Shown in pieces: positions 18,271-27,084 of a stretch of DNA of 56,513 bases. Under the pieces are notes generated by a model that was not told the DNA's origin, searched no databases, and saw only the letters and a program-made list of their open reading frames with translations. A program made the translations under genes and the position numbers. Every line of letters begins with the position of its first letter. Position 1 is the first letter of the stretch. This stretch comes from Gammaproteobacteria bacterium (GTDB lineage: Bacteria > Pseudomonadota > Gammaproteobacteria > Steroidobacterales > Steroidobacteraceae), in the NCBI GenBank assembly GCA_003164785.1, contig PLUE01000029.1, forward strand, positions 1-56,513. The letters are read 5' to 3'.

Positions 18271-18935
18271 CTAGGTCTCATCCACCTGATGCTGCCAAAC
18301 GCCAAGATTATCGATGCCCGAAGGGATTCCATGGCGTGCTGCTTCAGCAATTTCAAGCAACTGTTCGCCTCGGGGCAGCAATTCACCTATAGCATCGATG
18401 ACATCGCCCGCTACTATCGGATGCGAAACGGTCTTGGCGATCAGCGTGTCCACCTCGTCGCAGCGCGCGACATTAACTTTCTCGAAGGATGCTTCTCGGT
18501 CTCGACCACGTACAAAATTGCGCCATCCGCCGAGATGGCAAAGCCGTCCGCATTGTGCAAATCGATTGCGACCTGCGTGATCGTTCCGTCAGCGGCGATA
18601 TAGAAAACCTTGCCGTCGATCACCGGTCCCAGGTGACCGGACGCCGTGAAATAAATACCGCCGTGAGCATCGGGTGCAAGGTCGTTCGGCCCCATGAATT
18701 TGTTGCCGTCCTTATCGTGCGTGTAAGCCGGGAGCACGGCGCCGTCGGCCGACATGCGTCCAATGCTGCCATTGTCGTAACACGTTGTCACGAATTCGCC
18801 ATGGCTCGTTGGAGCGACGGCGGATTGCCCGCAGCCATTTTCAGCCGAAAATACCGTGTTCTTTGGATCAGTGACACCAATGAGAGTACAACTGGCGCGC
18901 GACGCCGATGACAACGTCATATTTAACGCGGCCAA
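18271..18935 (-). pseudogene. Truncated SMP-30/gluconolactonase-like protein
   Basis: The frame from 18935 to 18441 encodes about 164 residues of a six-bladed propeller of the SMP-30 type: DNGSIGRMSADGAV, NKFMGPNDLAPDAHGGIYFT (the metal-ligand NDL segment) and GFAISADGAILYVVET. Intact members are about 280-320 residues, so the C-terminal half is missing. The first codon here is a TTG and no convincing start is seen; the open frame may run further upstream. Downstream another minus-strand frame (about 18453-18271) continues as DTLIAKTVSHPIVAGDVIDAIGELL, which I do not recognise and may be a different gene's debris. Together this looks like a broken gene. Confidence 0.55.
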
Positions 18936-19238
18936 CCCGGCGATGGTTATCTCAATAAACTGAGGACGTTACGAGCGATCGGTGGACAGAAAGCCGGCAC
19001 GGCTCAAAAGTCGGAAATGACAGAATTAAAGGATGCCGACAGCAACAGGTGTCGGGCGGCGTGATTCGTCTGTTGCTGCACTGAATTGGATCGTTCGATT
19101 TTCAATCTGCATCACGATGAAGCACGTATCAATCACGATGCGAGCATCCGCCGCATTTGTAGAACGCAGACCTTGTCAGTACCCGCATCACACGGTAAAA
19201 CTGGGTTCGTTGTCTTACAGCCGGTACTCCACAGTGAA
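18936..19238 (+). other. Intergenic stretch upstream of the AraC regulator; no gene seen
   Basis: About 300 bp between the broken SMP-30 gene and the AraC regulator. The regulator's frame is open through part of it but carries no family similarity before 19239. It probably contains the regulator's promoter; I could not pick one with confidence. Confidence 0.4.
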
Positions 19239-20285
19239 ATGATGACCAAGCAGATCTGTCCGCCGACCATCAGCGCGAGCGTCCTGGCCAACATAGTGCT
19301 GGAATTGCGCAGCCAAGGCGCCGCGGTCGATCGCTTGCTCCGCAAACACGTGGGTTATGCGGGCGGCTTCACCGATCCCTACGAGCAGATCCCATTGGCA
19401 CGATTCGTGGGCTTCCTCGAAGGCGCAGCGCATGCTCTGGGCGATCCCTTCCTTGGCGCCAAACTCGGCGCTCGCTCGCGCATGGAGGATCTCGGCCTCA
19501 TTGGCCTGATGTTTCTGGCCTCCACGAACCTGCAAATCGCCTTGGGCCAGCTGAGAAAGTTCTTTCCTGTGCTGCAAGGCTCGACTCGCGTGGAACTCGA
19601 TGCCGGCTGCGCGATGCCGGAGTTCATCTACCAGATCCTTGGTCCCACCATCTGGCCCCGACGTCAGGACGCGGAGTTCAGCCTGTCCGCGACCTGCTCC
19701 GCCATCCGCTCCCTGCTGGGGGATTGCTGGAGTCCCGTCGAGGTTCACTTTGAGCATGATCGCGCGCGCCATGCCACGCGAGAACTCGGGGACACGCTCT
19801 TCGGGATTTTTCGCGCGCCGGTCCTGTTCAACCAGCCCGCGAATCGGCTGATTCTCGATCCGCGAGACCTGGTGAGGCCGGTGGCATCGCGCGGCGGGGG
19901 GATGGTGCCCCACCTGGAGCGGCATCTCAAGGACTTGATGCGCACCAAAGAGACAGCCTTCGACAGTTGCGCATCCCAGGTCTCGCACATCATCTCCAAG
20001 CGGTTGGGACACGCGGATCTGGAAGTCCACAGCATCGCGGCAGAAATGGGATTATCGGCACGCACGCTGCAACGCCGCCTTGCCGAGGAAGGCACGTCGT
20101 TGCGCGATCTGGTCCGTCGACATCGCTCGCATATCGTCGACAGATTATTGAAGGATCCCAAGACCAAAATGACCGTGATCGCCCATGACGTGGGTTATTC
20201 CGACGCGACGACTTTTTCGCGGGCCTTCAAGAGCTGGAGTGGAGACACGCCGCGCGATCACCGTGTCGCGCGAGTACGTAGATAG
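19239..20285 (+). CDS. AraC-family transcriptional regulator
   Basis: A 348-residue regulator with an N-terminal arabinose-binding-like domain of the OruR/ArgR-type group (SVLANIVLELRSQGAAVDRLLRKHVGY; GLIGLMFLASTNLQIALGQL) and a C-terminal pair of helix-turn-helices (SIAAEMGLSARTLQRRLAEEGTSLRDLV; VIAHDVGYSDATTFSRAFKSWSGDTPRDHR). The start at 19239 is chosen because the domain begins just after it; the frame is open further upstream. It lies 178 bp upstream of, and in the same direction as, the amine dehydrogenase operon, so it is the likely substrate-responsive activator of that operon. The effector is not predictable from sequence. Confidence 0.88.
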   Translation: MMTKQICPPTISASVLANIVLELRSQGAAVDRLLRKHVGYAGGFTDPYEQIPLARFVGFLEGAAHALGDPFLGAKLGARSRMEDLGLIGLMFLASTNLQIALGQLRKFFPVLQGSTRVELDAGCAMPEFIYQILGPTIWPRRQDAEFSLSATCSAIRSLLGDCWSPVEVHFEHDRARHATRELGDTLFGIFRAPVLFNQPANRLILDPRDLVRPVASRGGGMVPHLERHLKDLMRTKETAFDSCASQVSHIISKRLGHADLEVHSIAAEMGLSARTLQRRLAEEGTSLRDLVRRHRSHIVDRLLKDPKTKMTVIAHDVGYSDATTFSRAFKSWSGDTPRDHRVARVRR

Positions 20286-20463
20286 AGCCGCAAACAACCG
20301 CCTCCGATGCCAAGCATGCGCCGTTTGCGCGACGCGCGCTGGCGCTAATTGCAATGTTAATGGCGCGAATGGGCGAGCGCGAGCGGCGCTTACTCTGCCA
20401 CTCTCGGGCTGCTGGCGGGATGAAGGGGGGCATTTTTTAGACAACGAGACTCCGGGAGAGTTC

Positions 20464-21666
20464 ATGATAAAACATGTCTGCAAAGGACTGGTCGCGGCTG
20501 GATCGATGGCCTGCATGGTGGTTGCTGCCTCTCCAGCTCTCGCGAAAGGTGCGATGGAATCCGACGTGAGCGACGTCGCCACGCTCAAACCCAACGGGCC
20601 GCACCGCTTCTTCACCAGCGGATTTCGCGATCCATACTTCGGCATCTTCGATGCGGATTCGGGCAAAATGGAGGGCAGCATTCCGGCCGGCTACGTCTCC
20701 AACCTGGCGATCGCTCCGGATAACAGCAACTTCCTCGTCTCGGAAACCTACTGGACGCACGGTTCTCGCGGCCAGCGCCAGGACTTGGTGTCGATCTGGG
20801 ATGCGAAGACGCTGACCCTGGTCAAGGAGATCCCGTTGCCGGGGCGTGCGTTGGTCGGAGGCAAGATCCACAATTTCCAGGTCAGCGCCGACGGTTCGAA
20901 AGCCTACGTCTACATCATGCTCCCCGCCTCCTCCGTGGTATGGCTCGATCTTAAGAAGCAGGTGGTCGGTGGCACCGTCGAGATCCCAGGCTGTGCTCTG
21001 ATATTCCCGTGGGGAGGCTCGAATTTTGCGTCGCTTTGTGCCGATGGCTCGCTGGCAATGGTCAAGGTCGCCAGCTCGGGGCAAGCCGTAGTCACCCACA
21101 GCAAACCGTTCTTTGATAGCGCCAATGACCCGATCTATGAGAACAGTTTCATCGACCCACCAACGGGTAAGGCGCTGTTCCTCTCTTACACGGGCTTGGT
21201 CTATCCGGCGAAGCTCGGCACCGACGCGGTGGTCGAGAAGCCGTGGTCCATTCAACAGGCCGCGGGCTTAGCACCGGCCGGCACGGGTGTCCAGGAGCTT
21301 GCCTGGCGACCTGGCGGTGGACAGCCTGCGGCCTATCACAAGGCGAGTGGCCGGTTGTTCGTGCTGATGCATATGGGTACCTACTGGACCCACAAGCAGG
21401 GCGGGACGGAGGTGTGGGTGCTCGACACCAACACCAGGAAACTTCTCAAGCGCATTCCTCTGCAGCCGATTCCCACCAGCGGACTCGCCAACGACCGTCC
21501 GCCACTCTACGGCACCATCGGAGTTTCCCAGGACTCGGAAAAACCGCTGATCTATCTCGTCAGCGATGAGGGGGGCGGCGACGTGGTAATGGACGCCGGC
21601 ACCGGCGAGATCCTGCGCAAGGTAGAGTCTGCGGGCGGGGAATCCATCCTGGTCACCGGCAACTAG
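20464..21666 (+). CDS. aauB: Aromatic amine/methylamine dehydrogenase, heavy (beta-propeller) subunit
   Basis: This is the large subunit of a periplasmic TTQ-dependent quinoprotein amine dehydrogenase, which oxidises primary amines to aldehydes and ammonia. The signal peptide is residues about 1-27 (MVVAASPALA). The mature part is a seven-bladed propeller with the family segments HRFFTSGFRDPYFGIFDADSG, HGSRGQRQDLVSIWDAKTLTLVKEIPLPGRALVGG and LFVLMHMGTYWTHKQGGTEVWVLD. The length of 400 residues fits. The ATG at 20464 has GGGAGAG upstream. It begins the B-E-D-A operon. Discrimination between the aromatic-amine (aau) and methylamine (mau) types rests on the light chain and gene order and is not final. 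Confidence 0.9.
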   Translation: MIKHVCKGLVAAGSMACMVVAASPALAKGAMESDVSDVATLKPNGPHRFFTSGFRDPYFGIFDADSGKMEGSIPAGYVSNLAIAPDNSNFLVSETYWTHGSRGQRQDLVSIWDAKTLTLVKEIPLPGRALVGGKIHNFQVSADGSKAYVYIMLPASSVVWLDLKKQVVGGTVEIPGCALIFPWGGSNFASLCADGSLAMVKVASSGQAVVTHSKPFFDSANDPIYENSFIDPPTGKALFLSYTGLVYPAKLGTDAVVEKPWSIQQAAGLAPAGTGVQELAWRPGGGQPAAYHKASGRLFVLMHMGTYWTHKQGGTEVWVLDTNTRKLLKRIPLQPIPTSGLANDRPPLYGTIGVSQDSEKPLIYLVSDEGGGDVVMDAGTGEILRKVESAGGESILVTGN

Positions 21667-21675
21667 GAGCTCCCC

Positions 21676-22218
21676 ATGAATGAGATCGCCCTTGCTATCC
21701 GCGTCCTGATGGCGCTCGTCTTTCTGACCGCCGCGCTCGGCAAGATCCGCCGCCGCTTAGCGTTCCAAGGCGTGGTGGCCAATTATCGACTGATGCCGGA
21801 GAGCGCGGTGCCCGTGTTCGCGCTGCTCTTACCTCTGGTCGAGGCCGCAGTTGCCGCGGCATTGCTATTCGCTCCGCCCCCGGTGCCCGAAGTGAGTGCG
21901 GCGACGTTGCTGGTTCTGTTTGCTGCTGCCATGGCCATCAACATCTGGCGCGGACGTCGCAGCATCGATTGCGGCTGCTTCCAGAGCGCGCTCAAACAAA
22001 CCCTGAGCTGGACCTTGGTGGCGCGCAATGTGGGACTGGCACTGCTGCTCGCCATACCAGCCGCCGCACCGGAGGGGTTGCTGCCGGAGTCGGGTGCGGC
22101 CGAGGCCCTGTTGATCGGCACCGTGCTGTTCGTTCTTTTACAGACCATGAATATTTTGTGGAGCGTGGTGCCGGCCTGGCGGCTGCGCGGTTCGCTTGCC
22201 ACTGGAGATGGAAGATGA
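21676..22218 (+). CDS. mauE: MauE-like membrane protein for amine dehydrogenase maturation
   Basis: A 180-residue integral membrane protein with about four to five hydrophobic segments (IAIRVLMALVFLTAALGKI at the N terminus; VPVFALLLPLVEAAVAAALLF; AATLLVLFAAAMAINIWRG). The motif IDCGCFQ is typical of MauE/DoxX-related proteins. In methylamine and aromatic amine dehydrogenase systems MauE and MauD are needed for formation of the many disulfides of the light chain. It lies 9 bp after aauB and its stop overlaps the mauD start (ATGA), so translation is coupled. Confidence 0.88.
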   Translation: MNEIALAIRVLMALVFLTAALGKIRRRLAFQGVVANYRLMPESAVPVFALLLPLVEAAVAAALLFAPPPVPEVSAATLLVLFAAAMAINIWRGRRSIDCGCFQSALKQTLSWTLVARNVGLALLLAIPAAAPEGLLPESGAAEALLIGTVLFVLLQTMNILWSVVPAWRLRGSLATGDGR

Positions 22219-22814
22219 CGACGATGACTTTTTCGATTTGGCTGCTTTGGGGCGTGGTGATCATCCTCGCCTTCACGGTGCTGGCGCTGGCGCGTCAGAT
22301 CGGCGTGTTGCATGAGCGCGTCGCGCCGGCCGGCGCGCTGCTCAACGGGTCGGGTCCCGGCGTCGGTGAAGCCTCGCCGAAGCTGGAAGTCCATGCGCTG
22401 GCCGGCAATGCGGTCACGGTGGGCGGCAGTCTCGCCGCGGGCCGGGCGCTGCTGCTGCTGTTTGTCTCGCATACCTGCCCGATCTGCAAAAAGCTCATTC
22501 CCGTGGCGCAGGACTTCACGAAAACCGAGCGGCTGGAGGTGCTCTTCGTCGGCGACGGTGACGCCGCTGAACAGAACAAGCTGATCGCGAAGTTCGGCAT
22601 CGACAGCAAACGCTTCGTCAACGGACCAGAAATCGGTCTCGCGTACCGGGTGGACAAGCTGCCGTATGCGGTCCTGTTGGATGATGAGGGCTTGATTTCG
22701 GCCAAGGGACTCGTCAATAGCCGCGAGCACCTCGAGAGCCTGATTATCGCCAAGGAGACCGGCTTTGCGACCCTGCAGTCCTATCTGATGGCTCAACCGG
22801 AGGCCGCGCGATGA
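22215..22814 (+). CDS. mauD: MauD thioredoxin-like protein for light-chain disulfide formation
   Basis: A 199-residue protein with an N-terminal membrane anchor (IWLLWGVVIILAFTVLALA, residues about 7-25) and a periplasmic thioredoxin fold carrying the redox motif CPIC in FVSHTCPICKKLIP. The cis-proline region is KLPYAVLLDDEG. MauD is the dedicated disulfide-handling partner of the dehydrogenase light chain, which has many half-cystines. It overlaps mauE by 4 bp and aauA by 4 bp. The position between E and A is the standard order in both mau and aau clusters. Confidence 0.9.
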   Translation: MTTMTFSIWLLWGVVIILAFTVLALARQIGVLHERVAPAGALLNGSGPGVGEASPKLEVHALAGNAVTVGGSLAAGRALLLLFVSHTCPICKKLIPVAQDFTKTERLEVLFVGDGDAAEQNKLIAKFGIDSKRFVNGPEIGLAYRVDKLPYAVLLDDEGLISAKGLVNSREHLESLIIAKETGFATLQSYLMAQPEAAR

Positions 22815-23362
22815 CATCACCTTTCGACAAAATGAGTGAGCGGTTCACCCGCAATCTAGCCCGCTTCTCTTCGCGCCGCAGCTTTCTTTCGAAGCTTGGC
22901 GTCGCCCTGCTGGCGGCGCCCGCGTTCCCCTTGCTGCCGGTGGCGCGGACTGCCAGGGCGGCGGAAGCGAAATCCGCCGGGCCGAAAACCGACTTCGAAC
23001 TTCACTCCCAAGCGACCGACGACACGAAGTGCAATTACTGGAAGTACTGCGGCTCCGATGGGGTTTTGTGTAGTTGCTGCGGTGGCGGACATCATACCTG
23101 CCCTCCAGGAGCGGAGGCGTCGCCGATCTCATGGATCGGCACCTGCGTCAATCCGGAGGATGGTAAGGCCTTCGTCATCGCGTATCGGGATTGCTGCGGT
23201 AAACCCCTGTGCGGCGCTGGTAAATCCTGTTGGTGCGACAACTCCGACCGCGAGCTGCCGACCTATCGGTCCTCGCTCAACAACGACATCATCTGGTGCT
23301 TCGGCAATGCGTCGGCCACGTATCACTGTTCGACTGCGGCACTCGTCGGCGAGGCAAAGTAA
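22811..23362 (+). CDS. aauA: Aromatic amine/methylamine dehydrogenase, TTQ light chain
   Basis: This is the catalytic small subunit carrying the tryptophan tryptophylquinone cofactor made from two of its own tryptophans. The long Tat-type leader contains SRRSFLSKLG (residues 21-30), exporting the folded protein. The cysteine-rich mature part has CNYWKYC, LCSCCGGG, PISWIGTC, YRDCCGKPLC and IIWCFGN. The cofactor tryptophans are Trp108 and Trp162, and the catalytic base is Asp127 (RDCCGK). Their spacing is close to that of the aromatic amine dehydrogenase light chain (109, 128, 160). Length 183. It overlaps mauD by 4 bp and is followed by a cytochrome c, as in aau clusters. Confidence 0.93.
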   Translation: MTSPFDKMSERFTRNLARFSSRRSFLSKLGVALLAAPAFPLLPVARTARAAEAKSAGPKTDFELHSQATDDTKCNYWKYCGSDGVLCSCCGGGHHTCPPGAEASPISWIGTCVNPEDGKAFVIAYRDCCGKPLCGAGKSCWCDNSDRELPTYRSSLNNDIIWCFGNASATYHCSTAALVGEAK

Positions 23363-23383
23363 ATCGTTCGGCGTCATCAAGTG

Positions 23384-23863
23384 ATGTTCCGCGTCTTCGT
23401 TCTGGCGCTTGCGGGGCTACCGGCGTTGCTCCGCGCGGCGACGCCCGGAGAGCTGTCGCCCCGCGCGAATTACCTGCTGAATTGCGGCGGGTGCCACGGC
23501 CTGAATGGAGTCTCCAATTCGAGGCTCGTGCCCGACCTGAAGGACCAGGTAGGTTTTTTTTTGAATCTAGCGGAAGGTCGACGTTACGTGGTCCGTCTGC
23601 CCAACGTGGCCTTCTCCATGACGACGGATGAGGCACTGACAGGTCTGCTGAACTACGTGGTGTTCACTCTCGGCGGCGCCGAGGTACCCAAAGGCGCCAG
23701 GCCGTACACCGTGCGCGAGGTGTCGGAACTTCGCCGAAGCCCGCTGACCGAGGTAAGCCTGGTGCAGACGCGTCAGGCGATGGTCCGGATTCTCATCGAT
23801 CAATACCACGCGACTACGGGCCTGCGCCTCTACGGCGAAGGCAACTACGGAAGCTCACAGTAA
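23384..23863 (+). CDS. Periplasmic monohaem c-type cytochrome, probable electron acceptor of the amine dehydrogenase
   Basis: A protein of about 159 residues with a signal peptide (FRVFVLALAGLPALLRA) and one covalent haem site, CGGCH, at about residues 34-38 of YLLNCGGCHGLNG. MTTDEALTGLLNYVVF downstream offers a candidate distal Met and the C-terminal helix of class I cytochromes. The start could be the ATG at 23384 or the GTG just before it. It is 21 bp after the light chain; a small cytochrome c occupies the same place in described aromatic amine dehydrogenase clusters, so passing electrons from TTQ to the respiratory chain is the likely role. Confidence 0.83.
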   Translation: MFRVFVLALAGLPALLRAATPGELSPRANYLLNCGGCHGLNGVSNSRLVPDLKDQVGFFLNLAEGRRYVVRLPNVAFSMTTDEALTGLLNYVVFTLGGAEVPKGARPYTVREVSELRRSPLTEVSLVQTRQAMVRILIDQYHATTGLRLYGEGNYGSSQ

Positions 23864-23882
23864 TCATTAGGATAGAGAAGCC

Positions 23883-26186
23883 ATGAAGATAATCGACCGT
23901 CTGCCGCGGGTCTCCGAGCCGCTCCTCACGTTACCGATGATCATGCTGGTCGTGGTTCTCTTCTCGGGGCAGCCGGTATGGGCGGCTGGGGTGGAGACTG
24001 ACAACGATAATAGTGGCATCGAACAAATCATCGTCACGGCCAACCGGCGCGCCGAAGATCTGCAAATAGTTCCAACGTCGGTGTCCGCGATCACTGCCGA
24101 TCAAATCAAGGATCTCGGCATCACCTCGACCACCGGGATCGCGCAATACGTTCCCGGCGTGCAGCTGATGAGCGTGAATAGCAACACCGACAACTTCTTC
24201 TCGATCCGCGGTGCGACCCAGAACGACTACGCGGAGCACGAAGAGAGCCCGGTGGCGGTCTACATGGACGGCGTCTATCTCAGTCAGGCAGCCGGCACGT
24301 CGGCGCTGCTGTTCGACACCGAGCGTGTCGAAGTGCTTCGCGGGCCGCAGGGTACGCTGTTCGGCCGGAACGCCACGGCCGGGCTGGTGCAGTACATTTC
24401 CAAGGCGCCCACCGATCATCCGGACGGCTACTTCGAGACCTCGTACGGCAACTACAACGCCAATCACACCGAACTGGCCTTCGGCACCGGGATACTTCCC
24501 GGTCTCTCGTTCCGTGTCTCGCTGGCCAGTGACTACATGGATCCCTACATGACGAACGAACTTTACCCCGACAAAGGCGGGGGCAACAGCAACAGCCGGG
24601 CGGCTCGCCTGCAGTTGGAGTGGAAGCCCGATGACTCGTTCGACGCGAACCTCAACCTGCATGGCGTGATCCTGAACGATCGCGACGGCCTGTACAAATT
24701 CCTGAACGTCTACCCCGATCCGAACAACCACGGGCTCGCGACCTACCTTCCCCCCAGCCTCAATTTCTGGGGCACCTGCCCCGGTTGCGACATCATTGGG
24801 TACAAGCAGCCCGCCTACTACAACTACTACACCAGCGCGGCCGACATCGTGGGCTACAACAAGGAACACATGCTGGGCAGCACGCTCACCATGCATGGGC
24901 ACTTCGACAACTTGACCCTGACATCGATCTCGGATTTCAGCCTCTACTACAAGGACTACAACGAGGACAGCGACAGCACGCCGCAGGACCAGATCGAGTT
25001 CTGGACCTCGGTGGACACGAAGCAGTACTCGCAGGAGCTGCATCTCGATAACGGCGGCGACGGACGGATACGCTGGGTCACGGGACTGTATTTCCTGGAC
25101 ATGAACGGCAACTACGTGGAAGGCGGTGGACAGGGCGATGCCTATTACGCGCTCATTCCTTTCGGCCCCGCCCCCGGCGATGAGCAGCGCTACACGATCG
25201 ATACCAAGTCCTGGTCGGAATTCGCGCAGGCCGAGTTCGACGTGGTAAAGGATCTGACCCTGACTGCCGGAGGCCGCTGGAGCACTGAAGAGAAGACATT
25301 CAATTACGACTACGTCGCCCAGTCGACCGGCTTCAAGGGCGGCCCGGACATCGAACCGGTTCCGTACTTTCAGATCAACCCGGCCATTGACGGGGATGCG
25401 GCCCGGATACACAAGGGTGACTGGTCGGGCAAGATGGCGCTCGACTATCACGTCTCGGACAGCATCATGCCCTACGTGAGCTGGAACAAGGGCCTGAAGG
25501 CGGGCGGATTCAGCGCGGCCGGCAACCCGAGCCTTCCCATCAACCTGTTCAAGTTCGACGAGGAAAAACTCTACGCCTGGGAGGTCGGCATCAAGACCGA
25601 GGGCTTCGACCATCGTCTGCGCTTCAATGCCGACGCCTTCAAGTATTCATACGTCGGCTATCAGGCCTTCAATACCATCGGCGTCAACAACTTCATCACC
25701 AACAACCCCGGCAAGATGCGGGGTGGCGAAGCAGAGTTGACCGTCGTGCCCATGACGGGACTCACCCTTCACCTCGGTGTCGCGCTCCTCGACGCCTGGA
25801 TCGAGAACATCTCTCTGCCCGATGGCACGATCGCCGACGTCCGTCCGTCGCAGGCTCCGCGGACCAACATCACCAGCGCCGTCAACTACAACTTCAAGGT
25901 TTGGGGCAGAGGAAGGATGCAGGTGGGCGCGGACTACAGCTACCGCAGCCTACTCTATTACTCGCTGCTGAACGACCCGGCTTCACGCCAGGGAGGGTAC
26001 GGTCTGCTCAACCTGCGCGCCGAGTACACCACCCCGGACGGCCACTGGAGCTTCAAGCTCCACGGTGAGAATGTGCTGAACAAGGAATATCTGAACAACT
26101 CCATCGTCACGGGTTCCATCGGCTTCGGCCAGGGATCGCCGGGCATGCCCGTAACGTATGGTATCCGGTTCAGCTACCATCTTTGA
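23883..26186 (+). CDS. TonB-dependent outer-membrane receptor of the amine dehydrogenase cluster
   Basis: A 767-residue receptor with a signal peptide (MIMLVVVLFSGQPVWAAG, about residues 19-36), a TonB-box-like EQIIVTANRR, the plug signature VEVLRGPQGTLFGRNATAGLVQYISKAP, and a barrel rich in aromatic-flanked strands, ending YGIRFSYHL. The last residue is Leu rather than the usual Phe, which may weaken the outer-membrane assembly signal or simply be a tolerated variant. It starts 19 bp after the cytochrome gene and a strong terminator follows, so it appears to be the last gene of the operon. It may import the amine or a larger amine-containing compound. Confidence 0.92.
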   Translation: MKIIDRLPRVSEPLLTLPMIMLVVVLFSGQPVWAAGVETDNDNSGIEQIIVTANRRAEDLQIVPTSVSAITADQIKDLGITSTTGIAQYVPGVQLMSVNSNTDNFFSIRGATQNDYAEHEESPVAVYMDGVYLSQAAGTSALLFDTERVEVLRGPQGTLFGRNATAGLVQYISKAPTDHPDGYFETSYGNYNANHTELAFGTGILPGLSFRVSLASDYMDPYMTNELYPDKGGGNSNSRAARLQLEWKPDDSFDANLNLHGVILNDRDGLYKFLNVYPDPNNHGLATYLPPSLNFWGTCPGCDIIGYKQPAYYNYYTSAADIVGYNKEHMLGSTLTMHGHFDNLTLTSISDFSLYYKDYNEDSDSTPQDQIEFWTSVDTKQYSQELHLDNGGDGRIRWVTGLYFLDMNGNYVEGGGQGDAYYALIPFGPAPGDEQRYTIDTKSWSEFAQAEFDVVKDLTLTAGGRWSTEEKTFNYDYVAQSTGFKGGPDIEPVPYFQINPAIDGDAARIHKGDWSGKMALDYHVSDSIMPYVSWNKGLKAGGFSAAGNPSLPINLFKFDEEKLYAWEVGIKTEGFDHRLRFNADAFKYSYVGYQAFNTIGVNNFITNNPGKMRGGEAELTVVPMTGLTLHLGVALLDAWIENISLPDGTIADVRPSQAPRTNITSAVNYNFKVWGRGRMQVGADYSYRSLLYYSLLNDPASRQGGYGLLNLRAEYTTPDGHWSFKLHGENVLNKEYLNNSIVTGSIGFGQGSPGMPVTYGIRFSYHL

Positions 26187-26263
26187 TGCCACCAACGTGT
26201 ACCAGGCGGATCCCGAAGCTGAACAATTCCCATGGTCTTCAACTCGCGGCCACACGGTTACGA

Positions 26264-26290
26264 AGCCCCGGCATCGTCCGGGGCTTTTTG
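26264..26290 (+). terminator. Rho-independent terminator of the amine dehydrogenase/receptor operon
   Basis: A perfect 8-bp stem AGCCCCGG/CCGGGGCT (26264-26271 and 26278-26285) with a six-base loop is followed by TTTTG. It lies 78 bp after the receptor stop and is the clearest intrinsic terminator in the window. Confidence 0.88.
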
Positions 26291-26301
26291 TTGTGCGCCC
26301 C

Positions 26302-26472
26302 ATGGCCGCCATGGGGCAAAAGGAAACGAAGGTGGCCGATCTGTGCAGCGAACTGGGTATTACCCGGCAGACGCTATACCGACATGTCGCGCCGGATGGC
26401 ACGCTACGTAAGGACGGGTTGAAGGTCGTTGAGGCCGGCAGGACTCGAAATCTGCATGGACAGAAACCGTGA
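26302..26472 (+). pseudogene. C-terminal fragment of a serine recombinase (resolvase/invertase)
   Basis: Only the DNA-binding tail remains: AAMGQKETKVADLCSELG followed by ITRQTLYRHVAPDGTLRKDG, the helix-turn-helix of Tn3/Hin-type resolvases. The catalytic serine domain is absent and the fragment begins within 20 bp of the receptor terminator. It is a scar of a transposon or site-specific recombination event and marks a rearrangement boundary between the amine dehydrogenase operon and the hydrolase region. Confidence 0.7.
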
Positions 26473-26540
26473 CCGCCGCTCCTTACCCCGGTTTTCCGTC
26501 CAATTGCTACTCAGACCCCGAGGTAGGTAACGGCTCTGAC

Positions 26541-27032
26541 TCAAGGGGAGTTTAGCGCTAAATCATGGCGTGGCGAAACGGCGACCGGCCGCTCGCCGGC
26601 CGCCGGTTCGCGAATGAAGCGCCAGAGCAGCAACGCCGACAGCAGCCCCGGTACGCCCGCCAGGTAGAAGGCCTTGTGCCAGCCATAAGCGGCGGCAAAG
26701 CCCACCAGCAGCACCGGCGCCACGAACGATCCGAGCAAGTTCGATCCGAAATTCTGCATGATGCCCATAGCGAGTCCGCGGCGTGCGGGCGATACCGCCA
26801 GGGCCGTGATGGATTGGGAGATCGGCACAATGCCGCCGTCGGCCACGCCCATCAACAGCCGTGAGGCGATCAACAGCAGAAACGAGCTTGCGAGTCCGGT
26901 GAGAAATGAACACAGGGAAAAAGCCACGGTGGCGGCGACCAGATAATGCTTGCGCCGCCCGCTACGGTCTGCGCGCGCGCCGGTTGCCGATTTCGCGGGG
27001 TTTGATTGCCGTTTCCACGCAGTTTCCTCCAT
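26541..27032 (-). pseudogene. Internal fragment of an MFS transporter
   Basis: The frame encodes roughly helices 2-6 of a major facilitator: GARADRSGRRKHYLVAATVAFSLCSFLTGLASSFLLLIASRLLMGVADGGIVPISQSI and the later AYGWHKAFYLAGVPGLLSALLLWRFIREP. Helix 1 is missing (the sequence before GARADRSGRR is unrelated), and the whole C-terminal half after the central loop is gone. At 163 residues it cannot be a working transporter. It sits between the recombinase scar and the chimeric hydrolase gene, consistent with deletion on both sides. Confidence 0.75.
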
Positions 27033-27084
27033 GAGGTTGCGCTAGCGTGACCTGACTGGCATTAGCGTTTGGGGGATTCGAACG

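Noticed and set aside
23931..25613. A minus-strand open frame of 560 codons
   Set aside because: It is antisense to the TonB receptor at 23883, with no domain and Val/Arg/His-rich shadow composition.
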